A stretch of 6,061 nucleotides of DNA from Chloroflexota bacterium (lineage in GTDB: Bacteria; Chloroflexota; Dehalococcoidia; Dehalococcoidales; RBG-16-60-22). The stretch covers positions 1 through 6,061 of the forward strand of contig JANYKH010000309.1 in assembly GCA_025358235.1 (NCBI GenBank), written 5' to 3'. Positions 1 to 5,710 of this stretch are shown piece by piece (position 1 is the stretch's first letter; each line of letters begins with the position of its first letter). The notes under the pieces were generated by a model. That model was not told the origin of the DNA and made no database searches. It saw nothing but the letters and a program-made list of their open reading frames with translations. The position numbers and the translations under genes were made by a program.

Positions 1-2021
1 AACCCGAGGCTCGTACCCTTGCGTATAAGATCAGCGCCTATGTTGCTGGTCATGATGATTACGGCGTTCCGGAAATCAACACGGCGGCCTTTAGCATCGG
101 TAAGATGCCCGTCATCGAAGATCTGCAGCAGCAGGTTGAAAACATCCGGGTGAGCCTTTTCAATTTCATCCAGCAGGATGCAACTGTAGGACTTGCGCCG
201 GACAGCTTCAGTGAGCTGGCCACCTTCGTCATAACCGACATATCCGGGAGGTGCGCCCACCAGGCGGGACACCGCAAACTTCTCCATGAACTCAGACATA
301 TCGATGCGGATCAGGGAATCCTCACTGCCGAACATGAACTCGGACAACGCGCGTACCAGTTCGGTTTTACCCACGCCGGTCGGCCCCAGGAAAATGAAGT
401 TGCCGATGGGGTGGCGGGGATCTTTTAGACCGGCTCTGGCGCGGCGGATCGCTTTCGCGATGGTCGTGATAGCCTCATCCTGGCCGATAATCCGCTTGTG
501 CAGCGCATCTTCCATGTGAAGCAAACGCTCTTGCTCATCATCCGTCAGCTGTACTACCGGTACTCCGGTCCACATGCCGACGACTTCCGCAATATCTCTT
601 TCCGTAACTTCGGGTTTATTCAATTCCTGTTCAGAGTGCCAGGCATCTTCAAGGGCCTTAATCTTGCCCTCGCTCGCCAGTTCCTCCTCGCGGAGTTCAG
701 CGGCGGTATCATACTGCCGGTTCTGAAGAGCGGCATCCTTGTTTTTCTTGATCGTGTCAGCCTTAAGCTTTTCATCCTTGAGCCCGGCCGGCATACTGCG
801 ATGCTTGATCCTGACGCGGGATGACGCCTCGTCAATAAGATCGATAGCTTTATCCGGCATGAAGCGGTCCGGGATATACCGGGCGGCCAGTCTGGCCGCA
901 GCGATCAATGCTCCGTCAGTGATGGTCAGACGGTGATGTTCTTCATAACGCTGCTTAATACCGCGCAGAATCTGCTCAGTATCGCTCACGGAAGGTTCCT
1001 GCACGATGATAGGCTGGAAGCGGCGCTCCAGGGCGGGGTCCCGCTCGACATACTTGCGGTAATCGTCCAGAGTAGTCGCGCCGATGCACTGTAATTCACC
1101 GCGCGCCAGCGAGGGTTTCAGGATATTAGCGGCGTCTACCGCGCCTTCAGCGGCGCCGGCGCCCACCATGGTATGAAACTCATCGATGAAGAGGATGCAA
1201 TTGCCCGCATTCTTCAATTCGTCAATAATCTTCTTTAATCTCTCTTCGAACTCGCCGCGGTACTTGGTACCGGCTACCAGCGCGCCCATATCGAGGGTAA
1301 TCAGACGTTTTTCCTCAAGTGTCTCAGGCACATCCCCGCTGATGATAGCGTGGGCCAGTCCTTCAACAATAGCGGTTTTACCAACGCCAGGTTCACCGAT
1401 GAGAGCGGGGTTGTTCTTGGTGCGGCGGCTCAGAATCTGTATTACGCGCTCAATTTCTTTGTGCCGCCCGATGACGGGGTCAAGTTTACCGGCGCGAGCC
1501 AGTGCAGTAAGATCGATACCCAGCTGATCCAGAGTGGGGGTGCGGCTGGTGGTACGGGTAGTTTTGGTTTTGGTGGCGCTCTGGCTCAGGACATGAGTAA
1601 CCTCAGCGCGGGCTTTCTCCATGGTAATGCCGAAGCTGTCCAGAACGCTCGCGGCCACGCCCTCGCCTTCGCGAAGCAGGCCAAGTAACAGGTGTTCTGT
1701 ACCGATATAGTTGTGGCCCATGTGGCGGGCCTCGTCGATGGCAAGTTCAATGACTTTTTTGGCACGGGGGGTCAGACCGGTCTCACCGGTGCCGGGCTTC
1801 TCGCCGCGGCCAATAATGAATTCAACGGCGGAACGGACCTTGGTCAGGCCCGCGCCCAGATTAACGAGTACTTTCGCGGCAACCCCTTCTTCTTCGCGCA
1901 CCAGACCGAGCAGTATATGCTCAGTTCCGATGTAACTGTGGTTGAGGTTGCGCGCTTCTTCCTGTGCGATGGTGAGGACTCGTCGCGCTCGCTCTGAAAA
2001 TTTCTCAAATCTGCTAGCCAT
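1..2021 (-). CDS. clpC: ClpC-type AAA+ unfoldase, 3' end missing
   Basis: ATP-driven protein unfoldase that feeds substrates to the ClpP peptidase in the cytoplasm. The frame is open from ATG at 2021 to the window edge (673 codons plus two bases); ClpC proteins usually have about 810-850 residues, so the D2 C-terminal part is cut off. Seen in order: two Clp_N repeats, each with a YIGTEH motif (residues 30-35 and 105-110); a Thr/Lys-rich linker (about 146-162); D1 with Walker A GEPGVGKT (209-216), Walker B ending D280-E281, pore loop KYRG (253-256) and arginine finger R333/R334; a short UVR-like middle domain (about 405-465); D2 with Walker A GPTGVGKT (546-553), Walker B D618-E619, pore loop GYVG (593-596) and sensor 1 N660. 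The short middle domain argues for ClpC rather than ClpB. The last residues, SLG plus a partial codon TTN, fit the start of the ClpP-docking loop. The start is backed by AGGGAG at 2027-2032, 5 nt upstream. Confidence 0.96.
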   Translation of the reverse strand, partial: MASRFEKFSERARRVLTIAQEEARNLNHSYIGTEHILLGLVREEEGVAAKVLVNLGAGLTKVRSAVEFIIGRGEKPGTGETGLTPRAKKVIELAIDEARHMGHNYIGTEHLLLGLLREGEGVAASVLDSFGITMEKARAEVTHVLSQSATKTKTTRTTSRTPTLDQLGIDLTALARAGKLDPVIGRHKEIERVIQILSRRTKNNPALIGEPGVGKTAIVEGLAHAIISGDVPETLEEKRLITLDMGALVAGTKYRGEFEERLKKIIDELKNAGNCILFIDEFHTMVGAGAAEGAVDAANILKPSLARGELQCIGATTLDDYRKYVERDPALERRFQPIIVQEPSVSDTEQILRGIKQRYEEHHRLTITDGALIAAARLAARYIPDRFMPDKAIDLIDEASSRVRIKHRSMPAGLKDEKLKADTIKKNKDAALQNRQYDTAAELREEELASEGKIKALEDAWHSEQELNKPEVTERDIAEVVGMWTGVPVVQLTDDEQERLLHMEDALHKRIIGQDEAITTIAKAIRRARAGLKDPRHPIGNFIFLGPTGVGKTELVRALSEFMFGSEDSLIRIDMSEFMEKFAVSRLVGAPPGYVGYDEGGQLTEAVRRKSYSCILLDEIEKAHPDVFNLLLQIFDDGHLTDAKGRRVDFRNAVIIMTSNIGADLIRKGTSLG

Positions 2022-2026
2022 GTGCT

Positions 2027-2032
2027 CTCCCT
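2027..2032 (-). promoter_or_regulatory. Ribosome binding site of clpC
   Basis: AGGGAG on the minus strand, 5 nt before the ATG at 2021. It fixes the start that gives the usual ClpC N-terminus, [16 protein letters not shown]. Confidence 0.8.
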
Positions 2033-2037
2033 GTGGA

Positions 2038-2071
2038 AAAAATAGACTCGAATGAAGCGGTTTCTATTTTT
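2038..2071 (-). repeat. Inverted repeat over the clpC transcription start
   Basis: Arms AAAAATAGA (2038-2046) and TCTATTTTT (2063-2071) form a perfect 9-bp inverted repeat with a 16-nt spacer. The promoter-proximal arm touches the -10 box at 2072, and the predicted start of transcription (about 2065) falls inside that arm. An RNA starting there would lack most of that arm, so a DNA operator is somewhat more plausible than an RNA hairpin. It matches neither the CIRCE (HrcA) nor the CtsR consensus. Both arms are A/T-rich, so chance is possible. Confidence 0.35.
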
Positions 2072-2100
2072 ATTATAGGTTATTGAGCGAGTAAAAGCAA
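2072..2100 (-). promoter_or_regulatory. Sigma70-type promoter of clpC
   Basis: On the minus strand, -35 TTGCTT (2095-2100), a 17-bp spacer, and -10 TATAAT (2072-2077). The predicted start is near 2065, giving a leader of about 44 nt before the clpC ATG. A run of seven T on the minus strand (2099-2105) overlaps the -35 box at its upstream edge. The promoter sits in the 146-bp gap between the 5S gene and clpC, so clpC does not depend on read-through from the 5S gene. Confidence 0.75.
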
Positions 2101-2167
2101 AAAAAGAAGAGATTCAGATAGAGGAAATTTGAGTGTAAATGATGATTGCGGGTGAGAAAGAAATTAA

Positions 2168-2292
2168 GCCCCTTGGCAACGACATATTTTCCACAAGGAA
2201 TTGCTCCCTCAGTATCGTCTGCGCTGAGTCGTTTCACTACCGTGTTCGGGATGGGAACGGGTGGTACCGGCTCGCTTAAGCCACCAAGAGGC
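2168..2292 (-). rRNA. rrf: 5S ribosomal RNA
   Basis: Large-subunit 5S rRNA, about 125 nt if the ends are set by helix I. The conserved 5S core CCCAUCCCGAACACGG and the following GUAGUGAAACG are read on the minus strand. The 5' end GCCUCUUGG pairs over 9 bp with the 3' end CCAAGGGGC (one G-U pair), closing helix I. Helix V (GACGAUA with UGUCGUU) and a UUCC-UUGU-GGAA hairpin for helix IV can also be drawn. No 23S or 16S sequence adjoins it: a protein gene follows downstream, and upstream there is a promoter and then remA on the other strand. Mature ends are an estimate to within a few bases. Confidence 0.95.
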
Positions 2293-2334
2293 TTTTATTT
2301 CTCAGTTGTTAAAGGAAGTGTCGAATATGTATGT

Positions 2335-2363
2335 ATTATAGCGTGGTCAATTCCCCCTGTCAA
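2335..2363 (-). promoter_or_regulatory. Full-consensus sigma70 promoter of the 5S gene
   Basis: On the minus strand, -35 TTGACA (2358-2363), a spacer of exactly 17 bp (2341-2357), and -10 TATAAT (2335-2340). Both hexamers match the consensus fully. Transcription should begin near 2328, leaving a leader of about 36 A/U-rich nt to be processed off the 5S precursor. No A-tract UP element is visible upstream. Confidence 0.9.
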
Positions 2364-2492
2364 CTCCCAATGTTCACAGGCTCAATCCACGCTTCATAAC
2401 CCAAAATATCCCTGTGCAATTATCATCTTACTTACACCGATTTTGCAACCCCACCCCTGACCAAAACCACCCTCTTAATCCTCGTTTTTGTC
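2364..2492. other. Spacer between divergent 5S and remA promoters
   Basis: These 129 bp lie between the two -35 boxes. I see no open frame of note, tRNA or strong hairpin. The stretch 2437-2480 is rich in C on the plus strand (G-runs on the minus strand). Upstream activator or RemA sites could lie here, but no repeated motif stands out. Confidence 0.5.
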
Positions 2493-2521
2493 TTGACAAG
2501 CCCCAATGTGAATGATACTTT
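2493..2521 (+). promoter_or_regulatory. Probable promoter of remA-gmk
   Basis: -35 TTGACA (2493-2498), 17-bp spacer, -10 TACTTT (2516-2521) preceded by TG at 2513-2514, giving an extended -10 (TGnTACTTT). The -10 hexamer itself matches only three of six positions, so the TG probably matters. Start expected near 2528, with a leader of about 43 nt that opens with a small GCCT/AGGC hairpin (2529-2542). Confidence 0.65.
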
Positions 2522-2560
2522 ATTGTTAGCCTGCCAATAGGCGCTTCTTCTTCCCCCATC

Positions 2561-2568
2561 GAGGTGAT
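2561..2568 (+). promoter_or_regulatory. Ribosome binding site of remA
   Basis: GAGGTGAT, a near-perfect Shine-Dalgarno sequence, ends 2 nt before the ATG at 2571, with its GAGG core 6 nt away. It supports this start, which also aligns without gaps with B. subtilis RemA. Confidence 0.85.
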
Positions 2569-2570
2569 TC

Positions 2571-2861
2571 ATGCCAACCGAACTTGTCCATGTCGGATTT
2601 GGAAATATTCTGACCATGAACCGGGTCATCGCCATGGCCGCCCCCACTTCCGCCCCCACCAAACGGATCATCCAGGAAGGGCGCAGCAAGGGCGTCCTCA
2701 TTGATATGACCAGCGGCCGCCGCACCAAGGCCGTCATTTTCCTCGATAGCGGCCACATTATCCTGGCCGCCCTGGCGCCGGAAACCATCATGGGCAGACT
2801 CCAGAACAAAAGCGGCACCGCTGTTAAGATAGACGCCGCCGAAACCAATGACCCAGAATAA
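2571..2861 (+). CDS. remA: RemA/DUF370 family DNA-binding regulator
   Basis: 96 residues of the RemA (formerly DUF370) family. In Bacillus subtilis RemA is a ring-forming DNA-binding protein that activates biofilm-matrix and osmoprotection genes; its role outside Firmicutes is largely unknown. Recalled B. subtilis RemA aligns from residue 1 without gaps: shared blocks are VGFGNI (8-13), NR (17-18), SAP-KR-IQ (27-35), LID-T-GRRT (43-52) and the IL-A--PET stretch (64-72). Residues known to matter there, R18, P29, R50 and R51, are all present at the same numbers. The C-terminal tail after about residue 80 is variable and acidic. The gene is first in a pair with gmk, overlapping it by 14 bp; the same remA-gmk order is known from B. 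subtilis. The family call is firm, the regulatory targets are unknown. Confidence 0.93.
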   Translation: MPTELVHVGFGNILTMNRVIAMAAPTSAPTKRIIQEGRSKGVLIDMTSGRRTKAVIFLDSGHIILAALAPETIMGRLQNKSGTAVKIDAAETNDPE

Positions 2862-3468
2862 CCCTTTGGACAGCTCCGCCAAACCTTTGTTAATCGTCCT
2901 TTCCGGTCCGTCCGGGGCCGGTAAAGATGCCGTGCTCGCCCGTATGCGGGAACTCAGGTGTCCGATTACTTTCATTACCACTTCCACCACCCGTCCCAAA
3001 CGCGCCACCGAGACAGACAAGGTTGATTACTGCTTTGTCTCCAAAGAGGAATTTCAGGACCTGATCCAGCGCAACGAACTGCTGGAATGGGCCCGCGTCT
3101 ACGAGAATTTTTACGGCGTCCCCAAGAGGGATGTCCGCAGTTCACTGTCCGCCGGTAAGGACGTCATCGTCAAGGTGGATGTGCAGGGCGCCGCCACGAT
3201 CAAAAAGATGGTGCCCCAGGCCCTCTTCATCTTCCTTTCGCCGCCATCTCTGGCAGAACTCTTCACGCGACTTGAACAGCGGCATACGGAGTCCGCCGAA
3301 TCGCTGGCAATACGTGAAAGGACCGCCGAGGCAGAATTGAAAGAACTACCCCTCTTCGACTACCTGGTGATCAGCCGCCACAATAAGGTTGATGAAGCGG
3401 TGGCCGATATAATGGCCATTATCCGGTCTGAAAAATGCCGGGTATTACAGCGGGACATTAGCCTGTAA
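2848..3468 (+). CDS. gmk: Guanylate kinase
   Basis: Cytoplasmic enzyme that phosphorylates GMP (and dGMP) to GDP with ATP, in purine nucleotide synthesis. At 206 residues it has the usual bacterial length. Seen: P-loop GPSGAGKD (20-27); the GMP-binding segment STTRPKR-ATE-DKVDY with R49, R52, E55 and Y61 in the positions of the GMP contacts of yeast guanylate kinase; E80 in LLEWA; VDVQGA (110-115); the R-RTAEAE lid/helix region (156-163); and the C-terminal DYLVIS segment (171-176). The position after YG (89-90), usually Thr or Ser and a GMP contact, is Val91. The ATG at 2848 lies inside remA and has no clear Shine-Dalgarno, so translation is probably coupled to remA. The N-terminal ten residues before the fold are family-variable. 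Confidence 0.96.
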   Translation: MTQNNPLDSSAKPLLIVLSGPSGAGKDAVLARMRELRCPITFITTSTTRPKRATETDKVDYCFVSKEEFQDLIQRNELLEWARVYENFYGVPKRDVRSSLSAGKDVIVKVDVQGAATIKKMVPQALFIFLSPPSLAELFTRLEQRHTESAESLAIRERTAEAELKELPLFDYLVISRHNKVDEAVADIMAIIRSEKCRVLQRDISL

Positions 3469-3483
3469 TTTCCTCTTTGCCGC

Positions 3484-3520
3484 GCTAGGGCGATGACTTC
3501 TAGCCTTCCTGTTTCTTCTC
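3484..3520 (+). terminator. Possible weak terminator after gmk
   Basis: GCTAGGG (3484-3490) can pair with TTCTAGC (3498-3504), five Watson-Crick pairs plus two G-U, with a 7-nt loop. A pyrimidine-rich but interrupted tail (CTTCCTGTTTCTTCTC) follows. It lies 16 bp after the gmk stop in the 79-bp convergent gap to rarA. The tail is not a true U-tract, and in the rarA direction no U-tract follows the hairpin. Confidence 0.35.
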
Positions 3521-3547
3521 TCCCGGCTTTGCCTTCCTCCCCGCCCA

Positions 3548-4891
3548 TCACCGCTCTATCCTCGCTTTGATCTGCGTCTCATAACCTAATTCACCGGGTT
3601 TATAAAATCGCTGGCCCCGCAGCGACTCCGGCAAATACTCCTCCGGCACAAAATGTCCCGGATAACTGTGGGGATATTTGTAGTCTTTGCCATAACCCAC
3701 GTTCTTCATCAACCCCGTGACCGGATTCCGCAAATGCAGCGGCACCGGTGCGTTGGGGCCTTCCTTGATCGCTTTTTGAGCTCTTCCGTAGGCTTCCAGC
3801 GCGGAATTGCTCTTGGGGGCGGACGCCAGGTAAATCGCGCATTCCGCCAGCGGCAGGTAGGCTTCCGGCAAGCCGACAAAATGGACTGCCTGCTGGGAGG
3901 CCATGGCTACCACTAACGCTTGCGGGTCGGCCAGGCCCACGTCCTCCGCCGCAAATATCACCATCCGCCGGCAGATGAACATCAGGTCTTCCCCGGCTTC
4001 CATCATTAGCGCCAGATAATAGACCGCAGCATCAGGGTCAGAGCCCCGCATCGACTTGATAAACGCCGAAATAATGTCGTAATGCTGATCGCCCGCCCGG
4101 TCATACTGCACCACCCGGTGCTGGAAGGCTTCTTCCATGGTGGCAAGCGTGACGAGTCGTTTGCCGGTTTCATCCGGAGCCGTACTGGCCACGGCCAGTT
4201 CAAGCGTGTTAAGCGCAGAACGGGCATCGCTGTTTGATGTATTAAGAAGGTGTTCCTGCGCCTCCGGCGCGAGTTCTACCTTGAGTTCCCCCAACCCCTT
4301 CACCTTATCCACCAGGGCACGCAAAATTATGGTTTTCAGGTCTTCTTTGGCGAGCGGTTTCAGGGTAAACACCCGGCTCCTGGAGAGGAGGGGGGTGATG
4401 ACTTCAAAAGACGGGTTTTCGGTCGTGGCGCCAATAAAAGTCACGGTTCCATCTTCCACAAAGGGCAGCACGGCATCCTGCTGGGCTTTGTTAAAGCGGT
4501 GGATTTCATCAATGAACAGGATGGTCTTCTGTCCCGTTTTGACCCGGCGTTCTTTGGCCAGTTGAATAATTTTCCGCAGATCCACCACCGAAGCGTTAAC
4601 GCCGCTGACCGGGGCAAAGAAGGAACCAGTGCTGGCGGCGATGATGTAGGCCAGGGTGGTCTTGCCGGAGCCCGGCGGCCCCCAGAGCACCATCGAGGGG
4701 ATGCGGTCGCTCTCGATGGCCTTGCGCAGAACGCGGTCCAGCCCCAGGATATGGTCCTGCCCTACCAGATCATTGAGGGAATGGGGGCGCATCCGGGTGG
4801 CTAGGGGCGCCTGATCAAGCTGTTCTTTTTCAGCCCGCGCCTCGAACATGTCCGGCTGTTGGGAATCGCCGGAATCTAGCCCGGGATCCAT
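3548..4891 (-). CDS. rarA: RarA (MgsA/WRNIP1) replication-associated AAA+ ATPase
   Basis: Clamp-loader-like ATPase that acts at stalled or damaged replication forks, related to E. coli RarA and eukaryotic WRNIP1/Mgs1. At 447 residues it has the full family length. Seen: the family entry motif RMRP followed by LNDLVGQDHILG (33-50); Walker A GPPGSGKT (71-78); Walker B ILFIDEIHRFNK (124-135); sensor 1 GATTENPSF (154-162); arginine finger region LLSRSRVF (168-175); sensor 2 SDARSALNTLE (221-231); then the helical tetramerisation region with SMRGSDPDAAVYYLA (280-294) and the C-terminal PHSYPGHFVPEEYLP (407-421). The start at 4891 overlaps the upstream gene by 16 bp and has GGAG 11 nt before it; M15 is an alternative start but lacks a Shine-Dalgarno. 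It is last in the MEMO-AMMECR1 operon and convergent with gmk. Confidence 0.96.
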   Translation of the reverse strand: MDPGLDSGDSQQPDMFEARAEKEQLDQAPLATRMRPHSLNDLVGQDHILGLDRVLRKAIESDRIPSMVLWGPPGSGKTTLAYIIAASTGSFFAPVSGVNASVVDLRKIIQLAKERRVKTGQKTILFIDEIHRFNKAQQDAVLPFVEDGTVTFIGATTENPSFEVITPLLSRSRVFTLKPLAKEDLKTIILRALVDKVKGLGELKVELAPEAQEHLLNTSNSDARSALNTLELAVASTAPDETGKRLVTLATMEEAFQHRVVQYDRAGDQHYDIISAFIKSMRGSDPDAAVYYLALMMEAGEDLMFICRRMVIFAAEDVGLADPQALVVAMASQQAVHFVGLPEAYLPLAECAIYLASAPKSNSALEAYGRAQKAIKEGPNAPVPLHLRNPVTGLMKNVGYGKDYKYPHSYPGHFVPEEYLPESLRGQRFYKPGELGYETQIKARIER

Positions 4892-5163
4892 ATCTGTTTA
4901 GACTCCACCACTTCAGCGTCCTTGGGGAGGTCGAGGGGAGTGCCCGAAACGGCAAAAAAGATCAGCCCTTTGTACGAGGTCAGATATTGAAAGTTCTTTT
5001 TGAAAAACCCGCCGGACGCTTTTACGACCAGCGGTTCTCGGGTTTTATAAAGAATTTTAAGAAAGCCATCCGGTTCCACTTTGACGATAGCACCGGAAGC
5101 CTTGACAGCCTGGGCGATTGCGGCGGCCGCGGCAGCAGCTGCCCCACCCCCTGCGTATGCCAT
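4876..5163 (-). CDS. Small protein of unknown function with Ala8 tract
   Basis: 95 residues. I do not recognise a named family, though similar short unannotated bacterial proteins with an Ala-rich start followed by a KASG and VEPDxFLKIL motif seem familiar (memory only, unchecked). Residues 5-7 are glycines, 8-15 are eight alanines, then IAQAVKASG; this would form one short helix. The rest looks like a compact alpha/beta domain: IVKVEPDGFLKIL (26-38), PLVVKASGGFF (44-54), YLTSYKGLIFF (60-70), and a C-terminus ending IWIPG. There is no charged signal-peptide start and no cysteine. The alanine tract uses GCA, GCT, GCC and GCG codons, so it is kept as protein rather than as a DNA repeat. AGAGGT at 5173-5178 lies 9 nt before the ATG. 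It begins 1 nt after the AMMECR1 stop and overlaps rarA by 16 bp, which supports a real, co-translated gene. Confidence 0.82.
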   Translation of the reverse strand: MAYAGGGAAAAAAAAIAQAVKASGAIVKVEPDGFLKILYKTREPLVVKASGGFFKKNFQYLTSYKGLIFFAVSGTPLDLPKDAEVVESKQIWIPG

Positions 5164-5164
5164 G

Positions 5165-5707
5165 CTATTTATACCTCTTTACTTCAAATCGATATAGATT
5201 AACGTTTTCGGTGCGGCCTATCTGGCCCTTTTGACGGCAGACATCAATCTGCTGTTCCGGCGTGTCCACACCCTCAAGATCGGGCAAGAGCAGTCCCCGC
5301 CGCCACCCAGCTTCCACGATCACACCGTATTTTTTGGCGTCAAGCTGGCTCTTGTCTTTCACCGGTTCCGGCGAAGTGAGCACATCGACGCTGTAGTTCA
5401 AATCCGGCAGTTCTTCCGGCGTAACAGGGTAAAAACGCGGGTCCCGCGTCGAAGAAGAAATCGCATTCTGGACTATCTCTTTGGCCACGTTTTCCTGAGT
5501 CGGCTCAAAAGTGCCGATGCAGCCGCGCAGTCCGCCATCCGGAGTATGGATAGAGACAAAAACCCCTGCCTGCTCCTGCATTTCAGGTGTCAGTTCAGCG
5601 GGCTTAAGGACACGCCTCTCTTTGACGTAGGCCTCGACGGCTTCTTTCGCCAGGCTGGCAATCGGGTGCATTCCCGCGGCTTTCTTTTCTTTCTTGGCTC
5701 CGGTCAT
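5165..5707 (-). CDS. AMMECR1-domain protein (AmmeMemoRadiSam protein A)
   Basis: 180 residues covering one full AMMECR1 domain. The family is conserved from bacteria to human AMMECR1; in bacteria and archaea it is often encoded with a MEMO-like protein and a radical SAM enzyme, and its biochemical role is not settled to my knowledge. Seen: [15 protein letters not shown] (14-28), the hallmark LRGCIGTF (60-67), [20 protein letters not shown] (84-103), [10 protein letters not shown] (107-116), [19 protein letters not shown] (126-144), and a C-terminal LYRFEVKR (171-178). The ATG at 5707 is 3 nt after the MEMO stop, with AAGGGA (5714-5719) 6 nt upstream inside the MEMO gene, so it is preferred to the internal M13. 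The MEMO-like gene directly upstream supports the AmmeMemo assignment. Confidence 0.93.
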   Translation of the reverse strand: MTGAKKEKKAAGMHPIASLAKEAVEAYVKERRVLKPAELTPEMQEQAGVFVSIHTPDGGLRGCIGTFEPTQENVAKEIVQNAISSSTRDPRFYPVTPEELPDLNYSVDVLTSPEPVKDKSQLDAKKYGVIVEAGWRRGLLLPDLEGVDTPEQQIDVCRQKGQIGRTENVNLYRFEVKRYK

Positions 5708-5710
5708 AGT

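Noticed and set aside
2375..2416. CACAGG and CCTGTG inverted repeat between the 5S and remA promoters
   Set aside because: Only 6 bp with a 30-nt spacer; expected by chance and not placed at either start site.
2146..2460. Plus-strand open frame of 104 codons across the 5S gene
   Set aside because: It reads through the complement of the 5S rRNA and its promoter; not a protein gene.
2437..2480. G-run cluster on the minus strand as a possible G-quadruplex
   Set aside because: Only three runs of three or more G are present; a two-layer structure would be weak.
2529..2542. GCCT/AGGC hairpin at the start of the remA leader as a riboswitch or attenuator
   Set aside because: Four base pairs only, no competing structure and no contact with the ribosome binding site at 2561-2568.
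2526..3020. Minus-strand open frame opposite remA and gmk
   Set aside because: Antisense to the RemA and Gmk conserved cores; no family resemblance.
4250..4804. Plus-strand open frame of 184 codons inside rarA
   Set aside because: It is antisense to well-conserved RarA motifs (Walker A, Walker B, sensor 1) and its translation has no recognisable family features; a shadow of the GC-rich coding strand.
5100..5145. GCN-rich stretch as a microsatellite or contingency repeat
   Set aside because: The eight alanine codons use all four synonyms, so there is no repeated DNA unit that could slip.
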